From: an uncultured Bacteroidales bacterium
GTDB taxonomy: Bacteria; Bacteroidota; Bacteroidia; Bacteroidales; WCHB1-69
Direction of reading: 5' to 3'
Assembly (NCBI GenBank): GCA_905233745.1
Contig: CAJODA010000005.1
Coordinates: forward strand, 1 to 55,024
DNA length: 55,024 nt
The notes beneath the pieces were generated by a model that was given only the letters and a program-made list of their open reading frames with translations, did not search any database and was not told the origin of the DNA. Positions 1 through 9,900 of the stretch are shown in pieces (positions within the stretch are counted from its first letter, which is position 1; the number at the start of each line of letters is the position of its first letter). Both the position numbers and the translations under genes were made by a program.

Positions 1-9
1 TTTATAGTT

Positions 10-1095
10 ATGGAGATGTTAAATACCCATACATGGGCGATTCTTGAAGAATACCGGAAAGCAATACCTTTATTAAGTGAACTGAAGAAGATAGTTTACG
101 ATTCATTGAACGATACTATTAAGCGAAATGGCATTTTCATCACGGCTGTGGAGACAAGAATCAAGAATGAGGAGAGCCTTTGCGGGAAATTAAACCTGAA
201 GGGTGGGAAGTACAACACCCTTTTCGATATTACCGATATACTCGGTGCACGCATTATCACGTATTATACGGACGATGTGGATCGCATTGCTGCCATGGTT
301 GAGCAGATGTTTGATATTGACTGGAATAATTCGGTGGACAAAAGAAGGCTGCATCAATTGGACAGTTTTGGGTACAATTCCTTGCACTATATCTGCCGAT
401 TGCCGGGTTCGACCTATCACAGTGAGCAGTTCCCCGAGATCAATGAAATTCCCTTTGAGGTGCAGATACGGACCACCCTGCAGCATGCCTGGGCCGCCAT
501 CAATCATGATATCGGTTACAAGAGTGGCGTGGAGATTCCGCAAGAGTATCTCCGTCAGATGAACCGTTTGGCGGGGATGCTGGAGATGGCGGATGACGAG
601 TTCAGCCGCATACGCACCGAAATCAACGCGTATCGTCGCCGTGTGCAACAACTGGTGGCAACAGGGAAACTCGATGATGTGCGGCTCGACGGGGACACAT
701 TCCGCAGTTATCTTCAAACCCGTCCGTTGGAAGCCCTCAACAAGCGTATAGCCGCCATTAACCAGGCTGAAATCCACGAGGTCTCCATCATGAACTATTT
801 GCCGGTTCTCAAGGCCCTTGGGTGTGGAACCCTTGGCGATGTCAGCCGCTTTCTCAAACAGTATGAAGAGGATGCATACCGACTGGCACGACATCAGCTG
901 GGGGTCACCGACCTCGACATTATTTCTTCAAGCCTTGGGTTGCAAAACATTTGTGTTGCGTGTATTATCCGGCAGGGTGGGGGGAAAATCGGTTTGCGCC
1001 GTCTGTTTGATGTCATAAATGGAAAAACCCCACGAAATGTCACACTTGCGGATACGATTTACGAACACACTAAAGACTTGCTGTCCGTTCAATAG
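10..1095 (+). CDS. RelA/SpoT-domain (p)ppGpp synthetase-like protein, stand-alone
   Basis: This 361-aa protein carries a RelA/SpoT nucleotidyl-pyrophosphokinase domain in about residues 1-215. That fold moves pyrophosphate from ATP to the 3' end of a nucleotide, usually GDP or GTP. The catalytic signature is complete: the R-x-K-x3-S-x3-K ATP-binding motif at 50-60, DILGAR at 76-81, GYNSLHY at 121-127 and FEVQIRT at 149-155 with the acidic catalytic residue E150. There is no HD hydrolase, TGS or ACT domain, so it is not a full-length Rel. Residues about 215-361 form an extension I do not recognise. The next gene follows after 41 nt and a separate HD hydrolase is third in the operon. A second ATG lies at position 16. 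The upstream promoter is outside the window. Cytoplasmic. Synthetase activity is well supported; the acceptor (GTP, ATP or even tRNA, as in toxSAS enzymes) cannot be read from sequence. Confidence 0.85.
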   Translation: MEMLNTHTWAILEEYRKAIPLLSELKKIVYDSLNDTIKRNGIFITAVETRIKNEESLCGKLNLKGGKYNTLFDITDILGARIITYYTDDVDRIAAMVEQMFDIDWNNSVDKRRLHQLDSFGYNSLHYICRLPGSTYHSEQFPEINEIPFEVQIRTTLQHAWAAINHDIGYKSGVEIPQEYLRQMNRLAGMLEMADDEFSRIRTEINAYRRRVQQLVATGKLDDVRLDGDTFRSYLQTRPLEALNKRIAAINQAEIHEVSIMNYLPVLKALGCGTLGDVSRFLKQYEEDAYRLARHQLGVTDLDIISSSLGLQNICVACIIRQGGGKIGLRRLFDVINGKTPRNVTLADTIYEHTKDLLSVQ

Positions 1096-1136
1096 TTTTT
1101 TATTCATGTATCAGTCTAATTAACATACTATAAAAG

Positions 1137-1976
1137 ATGCAAACAATTAAGGTCAATATTGATGATTATGAACTAGTTGGTGAGGGTGCAAATGGGCTCA
1201 GCTACAACCACAAGAGCAATCCGTCGGTGCTGTTGAAGATGTATATGTGCAATTTTGAGGCCGCAGAGCAGGAGCTGGTCCAAGCCCGGAAGGTGTATGC
1301 TGCCGGGATCCCAACACCCGAACCGGGCGAGCTGGTGACAGATGGCACCCGCACTGGCATTCTTTTCCGCAGAATGGTGGGCAAGAAGTCCTATGCCCGC
1401 GCGGTTTCCGACGACCCGGAACATTTAGAAGACTACGCTCGCGAGTTTGCCGGCATGTGCCGCCAACTCCATCAGACCCACGTGGACACCACCCAGTTTG
1501 TCAACGTGAAGGACCATTATCTTAATCTGCTCAACGATAATCCCTATTTCACCCCGGAACAGAAAGTGAAAATCCGCGAGTTTATCCTGGATGCACCTCA
1601 AGCCGACACGGCTATCCACGGCGACTTGCATTTCGGAAACGCAATATTCGTAGACCGCGACGGTCGTCGTGAAAAGTACTTCATTGATTTGGGGGATTTT
1701 TGCTATGGCTATCCGATGTTTGATGTCGGCATGGTATATCTGACCTGCCTCTTGAATGATGATGAGTATACTAAAAATGCTTTCCATATAAGTAAGCAGA
1801 TGTCATCCCGTTTTTGGAAAGCATTTGCGCCAGTATATTTCGGGGAGGACGCTGATATGGAAGCGATAGAAAAGGAGGTGCGTATCTATGCGGGGTTAAA
1901 GACTCTTATCATCGAACGGGACTCTCATCGTCTTATGCCCGAGTTTCATGCTATGCTGGAGGGAACTATCTACTAA
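1137..1976 (+). CDS. Aminoglycoside-phosphotransferase-like small-molecule kinase (TIGR02172-like)
   Basis: The 279-aa product has the choline/aminoglycoside phosphotransferase fold. A glycine-rich nucleotide loop (GEGANG, 15-20) is followed by the conserved lysine in VLLKMY. The catalytic loop HGDLHFGN lies at 161-168 with D163 as probable base and N168 as metal ligand, and the metal-binding segment IDLGDF starts at 183. The order and overall size fit the putative kinase family TIGR02172, whose substrates are unknown. It sits between the synthetase (41 nt upstream) and the HD hydrolase (24 nt downstream) on the same strand, so all three are probably co-transcribed. The kinase fold is clear. 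Whether it phosphorylates a nucleotide, a sugar or one of its neighbours is open. It is unlikely to be a drug-resistance enzyme, since it lacks the fuller features of known APH subfamilies. Confidence 0.75.
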   Translation: MQTIKVNIDDYELVGEGANGLSYNHKSNPSVLLKMYMCNFEAAEQELVQARKVYAAGIPTPEPGELVTDGTRTGILFRRMVGKKSYARAVSDDPEHLEDYAREFAGMCRQLHQTHVDTTQFVNVKDHYLNLLNDNPYFTPEQKVKIREFILDAPQADTAIHGDLHFGNAIFVDRDGRREKYFIDLGDFCYGYPMFDVGMVYLTCLLNDDEYTKNAFHISKQMSSRFWKAFAPVYFGEDADMEAIEKEVRIYAGLKTLIIERDSHRLMPEFHAMLEGTIY

Positions 1977-2000
1977 TTTTCTTCTTTTCACACTACAGAT

Positions 2001-2582
2001 ATGGCAAATGTTTTTTTAGATACCGGTTTGCTTGACAAAGCCATAGTTTTTGCTGTCAAAGCGCATCGTAATACCGAGCGGCGTGGGAAAGGGTTCCCCT
2101 ATGTTGTGCATTTGATGGAGGCGGTGGAGATTGTGGCGACCATGACTTCCGACCAGGAACTCCTCGCGGCGGCAATGCTCCATGACACTGTTGAAGATAC
2201 GGATGTGACCATTGAGGACATCCGGCACGAATTTGGTGAGCGCATCGCCGCGCTGGTAAATGCGGAAACTGACAGCTATCCCGAAGGTGTGTCGGAGGAG
2301 GCGAGCTGGAAAGGCCGTAAAGAGGCCGCCATACACCGTTTGCGGAATGTGTCAAAAGAGGGTAAGATTGTGGCTTTGGGTGACAAGCTGAGCAACATGC
2401 GGGCCATTGCGCGGGACTTTGCCCGCCAGGGGGATGGTTTGTGGAATATCTTTCATGTGAAAGACAAAGCTTTGCACGAGTGGCATTACCGTGCGCTTGC
2501 GGAGGCGCTGTCCGATCTGCAGGGTACGGAAGCCTATTCGGAATTTGTTGCCTTGATCAACCGCGTGTTCGGAGAGAAGTAG
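2001..2582 (+). CDS. Stand-alone HD-domain hydrolase of the SpoT/MESH1 type
   Basis: This 193-aa protein corresponds almost wholly to the hydrolase domain of Rel/SpoT enzymes. The metal ligands expected for Mn-dependent removal of 3'-pyrophosphate are present: H37 in the RRGKGFPYVVH region, H61-D62 of HDTVED (61-66) and D128 of LGDKLSN. Length matches small alarmone hydrolases. It is the last gene of the probable operon and ends 1 nt before the convergent flippase gene. The likely role is to remove the product of the synthetase two genes upstream, so that synthesis and breakdown are split between two proteins. Hydrolysis of (p)ppGpp or a related pyrophosphorylated nucleotide is inferred from family. 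A related HD protein acting on another phosphoester is possible, but the HDxxED motif favours the SpoT type. Confidence 0.8.
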   Translation: MANVFLDTGLLDKAIVFAVKAHRNTERRGKGFPYVVHLMEAVEIVATMTSDQELLAAAMLHDTVEDTDVTIEDIRHEFGERIAALVNAETDSYPEGVSEEASWKGRKEAAIHRLRNVSKEGKIVALGDKLSNMRAIARDFARQGDGLWNIFHVKDKALHEWHYRALAEALSDLQGTEAYSEFVALINRVFGEK

Positions 2583-2583
2583 G

Positions 2584-4032
2584 CTATTTGCGCCACAGAA
2601 TTTTCGAATTACCAATCCGGACCAGCCGTGTGGCGAAGCCGTAGGCTATGGCCACGCCAGTCATGATGAGCAAGGAATATACCACATGGCAATGCAGGAC
2701 GTGGGTGGAGACAACCGCTGTTGGAATGAGCAGCGCCGTGAACAGTAGACAGGAGAGCCAAGGTAATGTGCGCAAGGGAACATGCAGCACTTTCATTGCA
2801 ATGATGAATTGCAGCAGTGATACTACCGACTGGGTGCTCAAACTGGCTATGGCTGCACCGCGTGCCTGTAAACGCGGAATCAGTATTATATTGATCAGGA
2901 TGTTCACCGCTATGCCAATTAGCGCTGAGATGTTCAATTTCTTCATGTTCCCGTTTGCCGTGAGCAACGTGCCGAATACATACATCAGGGAGATGGGGAT
3001 GATGCCGGGAATAAGCAGAGCGAACACCCCGACACTCTCTGTGATATGGGCATCGTACAACGAGCTGATGACAGGCTCCTTATAGCAGGTGAGAATGACA
3101 GTGGCACTGACGGAAAAGAGGAACAGCAGTGAAAAAGAGGTGCTTACGATGGGCGTGACATCCTCTTTCTCTTTGAGCATTTTAGAAAATAGAGGCAATA
3201 ATATTACAGAGAAAAGATAGGCGATCATCACTAATGCGTCCAGCAAGCGGAATGCGGAGGCGTATATGCCCGCTTGTGTGGCGGCTATGTCGCCGGGCAA
3301 TAGTCTCTCGATCATCACGGAGTCGATACGGTAGTAACACGCCATCAGCATGGTGAGTGTGGCGAACGGCAGGCTGCGTTTCAAGATCATCAGGAAGAAG
3401 GGCCTGTTCCAATTCAGTCTGCGGATCCGGGATTTGTAAACCACTATGCCAAGCGCTACGCCCACTGCAAGTAAATAGGCGATGGTCTGACTGTACACGA
3501 ACCACTCAATCCGGAAGGGCTCCTCGGTGATGTCGCTCCACAAGAGGATGCCGCAGAGGATAATCATGATAAGACGGTCAAGAACCGATAGCACACTGTC
3601 GGTCTTGAACATCAGCAATGCGGAAATGTTGGATCGCAAGTATAGCAGGAAGGTGCTGAGAAATTGATTGACGGAGGTCCAGAAAAGCAATTTCAACATA
3701 AAACCGCGATAGCCGATAAGGAGGCCTACCGCGAAAATCACAATCATGTAGAATACGGCCAGCATGAACCGCAGGATGATGATGCTTGACAAATGCTTGT
3801 CCAACAGCTGGCTGTTGCGTGCAATATTGCGGTTGTTGAAGTTGGTGGTGCCCATGTCCAGCAGAATGTTGAACATGAAAGTGAAGTTGAAGACCGCAAA
3901 ATACATGCCATAGGCCTCCGCCCCCACTTGATTCTGCACTCCGACCTCAATGCCTAGGATCCAAAACGGCTTGATGAGCAGATTCAGGAAGAGTAGAAAG
4001 CAAATGTTAAAGACAAAGTCTTTCTGCTTCAT
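2584..4032 (-). CDS. Polysaccharide/lipid-linked oligosaccharide flippase (Wzx/MurJ-type)
   Basis: The 482-aa protein is strongly hydrophobic along its length, with roughly 12-14 membrane-spanning stretches. The N-terminal stretch (QVGAEAYGMYFAVFNFTFMF) resembles polysaccharide export flippases of the MOP superfamily. These move undecaprenyl-linked sugar units across the inner membrane. It lies 6 nt downstream of leuS on the same strand, so the two are probably co-transcribed. It meets the HD hydrolase gene tail to tail with 1 nt between them. The substrate, whether O-antigen, capsule or another glycan, cannot be deduced, and no glycosyltransferases are adjacent. An O-antigen-ligase-like gene is present at 33537 but is not linked. 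Confidence 0.8.
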   Translation of the reverse strand: MKQKDFVFNICFLLFLNLLIKPFWILGIEVGVQNQVGAEAYGMYFAVFNFTFMFNILLDMGTTNFNNRNIARNSQLLDKHLSSIIILRFMLAVFYMIVIFAVGLLIGYRGFMLKLLFWTSVNQFLSTFLLYLRSNISALLMFKTDSVLSVLDRLIMIILCGILLWSDITEEPFRIEWFVYSQTIAYLLAVGVALGIVVYKSRIRRLNWNRPFFLMILKRSLPFATLTMLMACYYRIDSVMIERLLPGDIAATQAGIYASAFRLLDALVMIAYLFSVILLPLFSKMLKEKEDVTPIVSTSFSLLFLFSVSATVILTCYKEPVISSLYDAHITESVGVFALLIPGIIPISLMYVFGTLLTANGNMKKLNISALIGIAVNILINIILIPRLQARGAAIASLSTQSVVSLLQFIIAMKVLHVPLRTLPWLSCLLFTALLIPTAVVSTHVLHCHVVYSLLIMTGVAIAYGFATRLVRIGNSKILWRK

Positions 4033-4038
4033 GCACGC

Positions 4039-6876
4039 TTACATAACGATGTTGATGATTCGCTTGGGAACCACGATGATTTTCTTGGGTTTTGCGCCGG
4101 CGAGCCACTTTTGGACATCGGGATTCTCAATGAGTACCGGCTCAATTTCCTTCTGAGTATAGCTGACCGGGAAGGAGATTTTCAGACGCATCTTGCCGTT
4201 GAAGGAGACAGGGTAGGTGAAGTCGGTTTCCTGCATATAGCTGTCGTCATATTGCGGGAAGGTGGCATTGATGACGGAGTCGCTATGCCCCAGCATGGCC
4301 CATAATTCCTCGGCAATGTGCGGCGCGTATGCGGAAACAAGGATGCAGAGCGGTTCCAGAATCTTCCGCTTGTTGCATTTGGCGTCGCCCAGCTCGTTGG
4401 CACAAATCATGAATGCGCTTACGGCAGTGTTGAAGGAGAATTTCTCGTTGTCCTCCTCTATCTTTTTGATGGTTTTGTGCAAGATCTTGTACTCTTCACG
4501 CGTGGGCTCCTCCTCAGACACACACCATTCGCTGTTTTGTGAGTTGTAGAGACGCCAGAATTTCTTGATGAAACGGAATACACCCTCAATGCCGTTGGTG
4601 TCCCAAGGCTTGGCCATTTCAATGGGGCCGAGGAACATCTCGTACATTCTCAACGTGTCGGCACCGTACTTCTCCACCAAATCATCGGGATTCTGCACGT
4701 TGTACTTCGATTTGGACATCTTCTCGACCTCCCAACCGCAGATGTATTGCCCGTTTTCCAGGATGAATTCAGCGTTTGCAAAGTCGGGCATCCACTGCTT
4801 GAAGGCTTCGATGTCCAGAATGTCGTTGTGTACGATGTTTACGTCCACATGGATGGGAGTGACTTCGTATTGGTCTTTGAGGCCGTTAGACACATACTGG
4901 TTGGTGCCCACGATGCGATACACGAAGTTGGACCGTCCTTGTATCATGCCTTGGTTGATAAGCTTCTTGAAGGGTTCCTCTTCGCAAGAGAGTCCGATAT
5001 CGAACAGGAACTTGTTCCAGAAGCGGGAGTATATAAGGTGACCGGTGGCATGTTCGGCACCGCCCACGTACAAATCCACATTGCGCCAATACTGATTGGC
5101 CTCTTTGGAGAAGTATTCCTGGTCGTTGTGCGGGTCCATGTAGCGGAGATAATAACCAGAGGAACCGGCGAATCCGGGCATGGTGTTGTATTCCATCTGG
5201 TAACCTTTGTAGGTCCAGTCTTTGGCACGTGCCAGCGGCGGCTCACCGGTCTCGGTGGGTTGGAACTTGTCGATCTCGGGCAGTTCCACGGGCAGCTCTT
5301 CTACGGGGATAGTGTAGGGCATGCCGTCTTTGTAATAGATGGGGAAGGGCTCGCCCCAGTAGCGCTGGCGGCTGAAGATGGCGTCACGCAATCGGTAGTT
5401 GACCGTGCCGTAGCCGATGCACATGGTTTTCACCTTCTCAATGATGGCCTTGCCGCCCTCTTTGACGGTCATGCCGTCGATGAAGCCGCTGTTCACCATG
5501 TAGCCGGTCTTGCTGTCCATGCTCTCTTCCCAGGTGCCGGGGTCGCTCAAGTCGTTGGGATTCGGGGCCACCACCTGGCGGACAGGCAGGTTGAAATGGC
5601 GTGCGAAGGCAAAGTCGCGGCTGTCGTGCGCGGGCACGGCCATGATGGCTCCCGTGCCGTAGTCGGACAGTACATAGTCGCTGACCCAAATCGGGATGCG
5701 CTCCTCGGTGATGGGGTTGACGGCGTATGCGCCCGTGAACACGCCGCTAACCTTCTTGACTTCGGCCTGGCGCTCGCGCTCGGAACGGTTCTTGGCCCAC
5801 GTCACGTAGGCTTCCACTTCAGGTTTTTGCTCGGGTGTCGTGATTTGTCCTATCATCTCGTGCTCAGGACAGAGAACCATGAAGGTTACACCGAAGATGG
5901 TGTCCGGACGGGTGGTGAATATCTCGAAAGAAACTTCATCCTGCAATCCGTCATAGTTGCCTCCCATGTAGATTCTCTTCCAGTCGTACTGGCCTTCTTT
6001 TGCCAGCGGGAACCAGATGGCGGCGCCTTCGCTGCGCCCGATCCAGTTGCGCTGGATTTCCTTCAGGGAGTCCGTCCATTCCACTTTGTCCAATCCTTGG
6101 AGCAGGCGCTCGGCGTATGCGGACACGCGCAAGATCCATTGGCGCATCAGCTTGCGTTCAACCGGATAGCCGCCACGCACTGAAAGCCCGTTGACCACTT
6201 CATCGTTGGCCAGCACGGTGCCCAGTCCGGCACACCAGTTTACCCAGGTGTCGGCCAGGTAAGCGAGACGGTAGTTCATCAGGGCTGCCTGTTTTTCCTT
6301 TTCCGACTTGGCTTTCCATTCATCGGCGGTGAAACTCATCTCTTCGGAACAAGCCGCGTTGACGTCTTCTGTTCCGTGGAGGTTGAAATGCTCCTCCAAC
6401 TCACTGATGGGCATCGCCTTGTCTGCTTTCTTGTCATAATAGGAGTGGAACAGCTGAATGAAGGTCCATTGTGTCCATTTGTAATAGTCGGGATCGCAAG
6501 TCTTGAATTCACGGTCCCAATCGTAGCAGAATCCCAGCTTGTCCAACTGTTCGCGATAGCGTTTGACATTCTTTTCAGTCGTGATAGCCGGATGTTGGCC
6601 CGTCTGGATGGCATACTGTTCGGCAGGCAGGCCGAAGGCATCGTAACCCATGGGGTGCAGCACGTTGAAGCCTTTCTGACGCTTGTATCTGGAATAGATG
6701 TCGGAGGCGATGTATCCTAGCGGATGCCCCACGTGCAGGCCCGCACCGGAGGGGTAGGGGAACATGTCCAGTACATAGAATTTTGGTTTGGAGGGGTCAT
6801 TCTCGATTTTGTAGAGATGGGATTCCTTCCAGATTTTTTGCCATTTGGCTTCGATTTCGCGAAAGTTGTATTCCAT
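4039..6876 (-). CDS. leuS: Leucyl-tRNA synthetase
   Basis: This 945-aa class I aminoacyl-tRNA synthetase charges tRNA-Leu in the cytoplasm. The HIGH motif is present as HVGH at 48-51 within the typical [12 protein letters not shown] context, and KMSKS lies at 719-723. Between them is the CP1 editing domain, with TTRPDTIFG and [16 protein letters not shown], which removes mischarged amino acids. A C-terminal anticodon-binding helical domain follows. Length is slightly above the usual bacterial 860-880 residues, partly from insertions in the first 200 residues and after the editing domain. The ATG at 6876 gives the expected N-terminus ([10 protein letters not shown]). The gene follows the 1518-aa surface protein gene after 36 nt and precedes the flippase by 6 nt. 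I see no T-box or promoter box directly before it. Confidence 0.98.
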   Translation of the reverse strand: MEYNFREIEAKWQKIWKESHLYKIENDPSKPKFYVLDMFPYPSGAGLHVGHPLGYIASDIYSRYKRQKGFNVLHPMGYDAFGLPAEQYAIQTGQHPAITTEKNVKRYREQLDKLGFCYDWDREFKTCDPDYYKWTQWTFIQLFHSYYDKKADKAMPISELEEHFNLHGTEDVNAACSEEMSFTADEWKAKSEKEKQAALMNYRLAYLADTWVNWCAGLGTVLANDEVVNGLSVRGGYPVERKLMRQWILRVSAYAERLLQGLDKVEWTDSLKEIQRNWIGRSEGAAIWFPLAKEGQYDWKRIYMGGNYDGLQDEVSFEIFTTRPDTIFGVTFMVLCPEHEMIGQITTPEQKPEVEAYVTWAKNRSERERQAEVKKVSGVFTGAYAVNPITEERIPIWVSDYVLSDYGTGAIMAVPAHDSRDFAFARHFNLPVRQVVAPNPNDLSDPGTWEESMDSKTGYMVNSGFIDGMTVKEGGKAIIEKVKTMCIGYGTVNYRLRDAIFSRQRYWGEPFPIYYKDGMPYTIPVEELPVELPEIDKFQPTETGEPPLARAKDWTYKGYQMEYNTMPGFAGSSGYYLRYMDPHNDQEYFSKEANQYWRNVDLYVGGAEHATGHLIYSRFWNKFLFDIGLSCEEEPFKKLINQGMIQGRSNFVYRIVGTNQYVSNGLKDQYEVTPIHVDVNIVHNDILDIEAFKQWMPDFANAEFILENGQYICGWEVEKMSKSKYNVQNPDDLVEKYGADTLRMYEMFLGPIEMAKPWDTNGIEGVFRFIKKFWRLYNSQNSEWCVSEEEPTREEYKILHKTIKKIEEDNEKFSFNTAVSAFMICANELGDAKCNKRKILEPLCILVSAYAPHIAEELWAMLGHSDSVINATFPQYDDSYMQETDFTYPVSFNGKMRLKISFPVSYTQKEIEPVLIENPDVQKWLAGAKPKKIIVVPKRIINIVM

Positions 6877-6912
6877 TTGTTTTGAAATAGTATTGAATAG
6901 ATATTGAGATTA

Positions 6913-9900
6913 TTATTTATTGATGATGATTTTCCGGTTTTCCACCTGTTGACCGTGCTCGTCAGTCAGGCGGAGCATATATATGCCGTTGGCAAACGGG
7001 GTGCAGTCAATCTGCATTTGAGCCTCTTTTGCAGAGGTGCGAAGCACACATCTGCCGGCTGCATCGATCAACTCCACGTCACGGAACTGCAATCCCGAGT
7101 CCTCTGTGTTGATGTGCAGGAGTCGGGATACAGGGTTGGGATAGATGCTGATTTTGGATTCGGGAGTATAATCCTCCACACCAACCACACAGCTGATGAC
7201 AAGGTTGGTGTCCTGGTATCCGCAGGCGTTGATCGCTTTGACTATCAAGGTTCCGTTGCCCGCGTTTTGAATGTTCAGAAATACGCTGTTTATGGTGCTG
7301 CTGGAAAGTGTCCAGCGGGGGTTGGTGATACTCCACTCGAAAATGCTGGCATTCTCTACATCGGAGATGTGGTAATAATAGTTACCATAGTTGGTGACGA
7401 TGTCGTTGCCAATGATGCCGCCATTGATTACCGGTTTCGGGTTCACGGTCAAGGTCAGCGTGCATATACTGTCGCAACCGTATATGCTTTGCAGACTGTC
7501 CGTGAAAACGTATGTGCCGGGCTCATGTTGCTCGGGAATGTTGAAACCATATTGCGAGAAGCTGTTGTCTTGGCAGATTTCTGCTGTGTAGTGGTTGTCA
7601 TACGTGGGGTGGACGTATAAAGTTGCATGCGTGAAATTGCTGCATCCGTTCTCGCTGGTTACGGTGACGTAATAGTTGGTTGTCTCCAAAGGCGTGACGC
7701 TGATGGTTTGGTTGGTGCTGCCGTTACTCCATGAGTATTGGAAACTCTCACTTGCGGTTAGATAGCCGGTCTCACCCTCGCAAAGATTGGTGGTGCCCGT
7801 GATGATAGCCGTGGGGACGGGTAGGGTGGTCACCGTAAACGTGGTGTCAGACTGGCAGCCGAAGCTGTTGTATGCGGTGACGGCGTATGAACCGCCGGTG
7901 GTCAGAATCAGCGTGCTTTGGCTGGATCCGTTGCTCCAGCGGTAACTGCTTCCGCCATTGGCCATGATAGTCGCAGTGCTGTTCTCGCAGAAAGAAGAGG
8001 GTCCGGTGAGGCCGATTCTCGGAATGGGGTTCACCGTCACCGATATTGAAGCCGTGTTGGAGCATCCTGCAGCGTTGGTGGCGACCACGGCATAGTTGCC
8101 GTTCTGAGAAACCGTGATGTGATTGTCTGTGCTACCGTTGGCCCACAAGTAGCTGTTTCCGCCCACGGCAGTCAGCGTGGTGCTCTCGCCTTCACACAGG
8201 ATAGTCACCCCATTGATTTGCACATCAGGTCTGTTTTCAATATTCACCACCTTGCTGGCCGTGGACATACAGCCGTTGTAGCCGTAACCGGTTACTGTGT
8301 AGGTGGTGGATGCAGTGGGCATCACATGGATGGTGGAACCGGTCTCCCCGGTGCTCCACACATACTGCGTGGCGCCACCTGCCGTCAAGGTGTCGGTGCT
8401 GCCCGGGCAGATGTTGCTCCTGCCCGCAATGCTGATGCTCGGCAGGTTCATGGAGGTTATCATCACGGACTCGCTGTTTTGGCAACCCAGGGAGTTGGTG
8501 GCGGTGACGGAATAGTTGCCGACGGTGCCGACTGAAATGGAACTGGAGTTTTCCCCCGTGGACCACGTATAGTAGGAACCGCCCGTGGCGGTTAGCGTTG
8601 TTGAGCTACCCTCACAGAATGATCGGTTGCCCAAAATGCTGATGGAGGGGATGACATTCACCGTGACGGTGGCCGATACGTTGGCACGGCATCCAAATTG
8701 GTCGGTGGCCGTGACTGTGTAGGTGATGTTTGTGGACGGACTAACAGAAATCTGGGCGGAGGTGTGACCATTCGACCACATATATGACACACCGCCCGTG
8801 GCGGTCAATGTGGTGCTCTGACCACGGCAGATTGTTGTGGATCCCGTTATGAAAGGTACTGGCAGGGAGTGCACGATAACGGTCACAGAAGCCGAATTGC
8901 TGCAACCGTAAGCGTTGTATGCGGTAACCCGATAGGTGTTGGAGGATCCTCCCACCGTCGTGATGCTGTTGGTGTCGCCAGTGCTCCAAATGTAGCTCGA
9001 AGGCATGTCCGCGCTTGCGGTGAGCTGCGTGGTCTCTCCGGCGCAGATGGAGGTGCTCCCGCTGATGGAGACTTGTGGCTTTTCGTTAACCGTCAGGGTT
9101 GAGCTCATGACAAGCGTACAGTTGTCGGCATTGGTGACGGTTACGGTATAGGTGCCCGGAACACCCGTCGTGATGCTGTTGGTGTTGCTGCTGTTGGACC
9201 ACAAATATGTGTAGCTGTTGTTGAAAGTGGCACTCAAGGTGGCGGTTTGCCCCTGGCAGATAGTGGTGCTCTCCGTGATGGAAGCTACAGGCAGAGGTTT
9301 GGTGTTGACGGTCACGGAAGCTGAAGAACTACAGCCGTCGGCATTATACACGGTTACACTGTATGTTCCATCGCTGCTTACGTATATGGTGTTGTCTGTC
9401 AGTCCATTGCTCCATTGATAACTGGCCCCTGTTGTGGCGGTTAAGGCTTGGATGTTGTTCTGACAGATTGTAATAGTGCTGTTGTTCAATCCGTTAATGA
9501 AAACATTAGGCCTCTCTATGGTGTTGATGGTGGTGGAAGCGGTGCTTGAACAGTTGTTTTCGTCCACTACGGAAACCATGTAGTAAGACAATCCCTGGTT
9601 GGGATATACGGTGATAGAAGGCGTGTTATGTCCAGAAGACCAGGAGAAGGATTGGGCGGTTGGGGCGATGGCATGAAGCGTGGCAACCTCGCCGGAGCAG
9701 ATTTCGTCGGGGGAGACGATGATTACGGTCGGGGTGGGGTTGACAATGATACTCTCTGAGGCTTCAGCTGTGCAGCCGTTGGCTGCCGTAACGGTTACGG
9801 TGTAGGTGCCCTCTTCTCTGACGATGATGGAGTTGGTGGTGCTGCCGCTGCTCCAAGCGTACCGCAGACCACCCGAAGCACGCAATGAAGCACTGCTGCC

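Noticed and set aside
1137-1976. Aminoglycoside resistance gene
   Set aside because: The fold is shared, but the sequence fits a general putative-kinase family and the setting is an alarmone operon with no resistance or mobile genes.
4747-6183. 478-codon + strand frame opposite leuS
   Set aside because: Antisense to leuS across its catalytic and editing domains. The protein is a repetitive mix of V, G, A, H and L with no domain.
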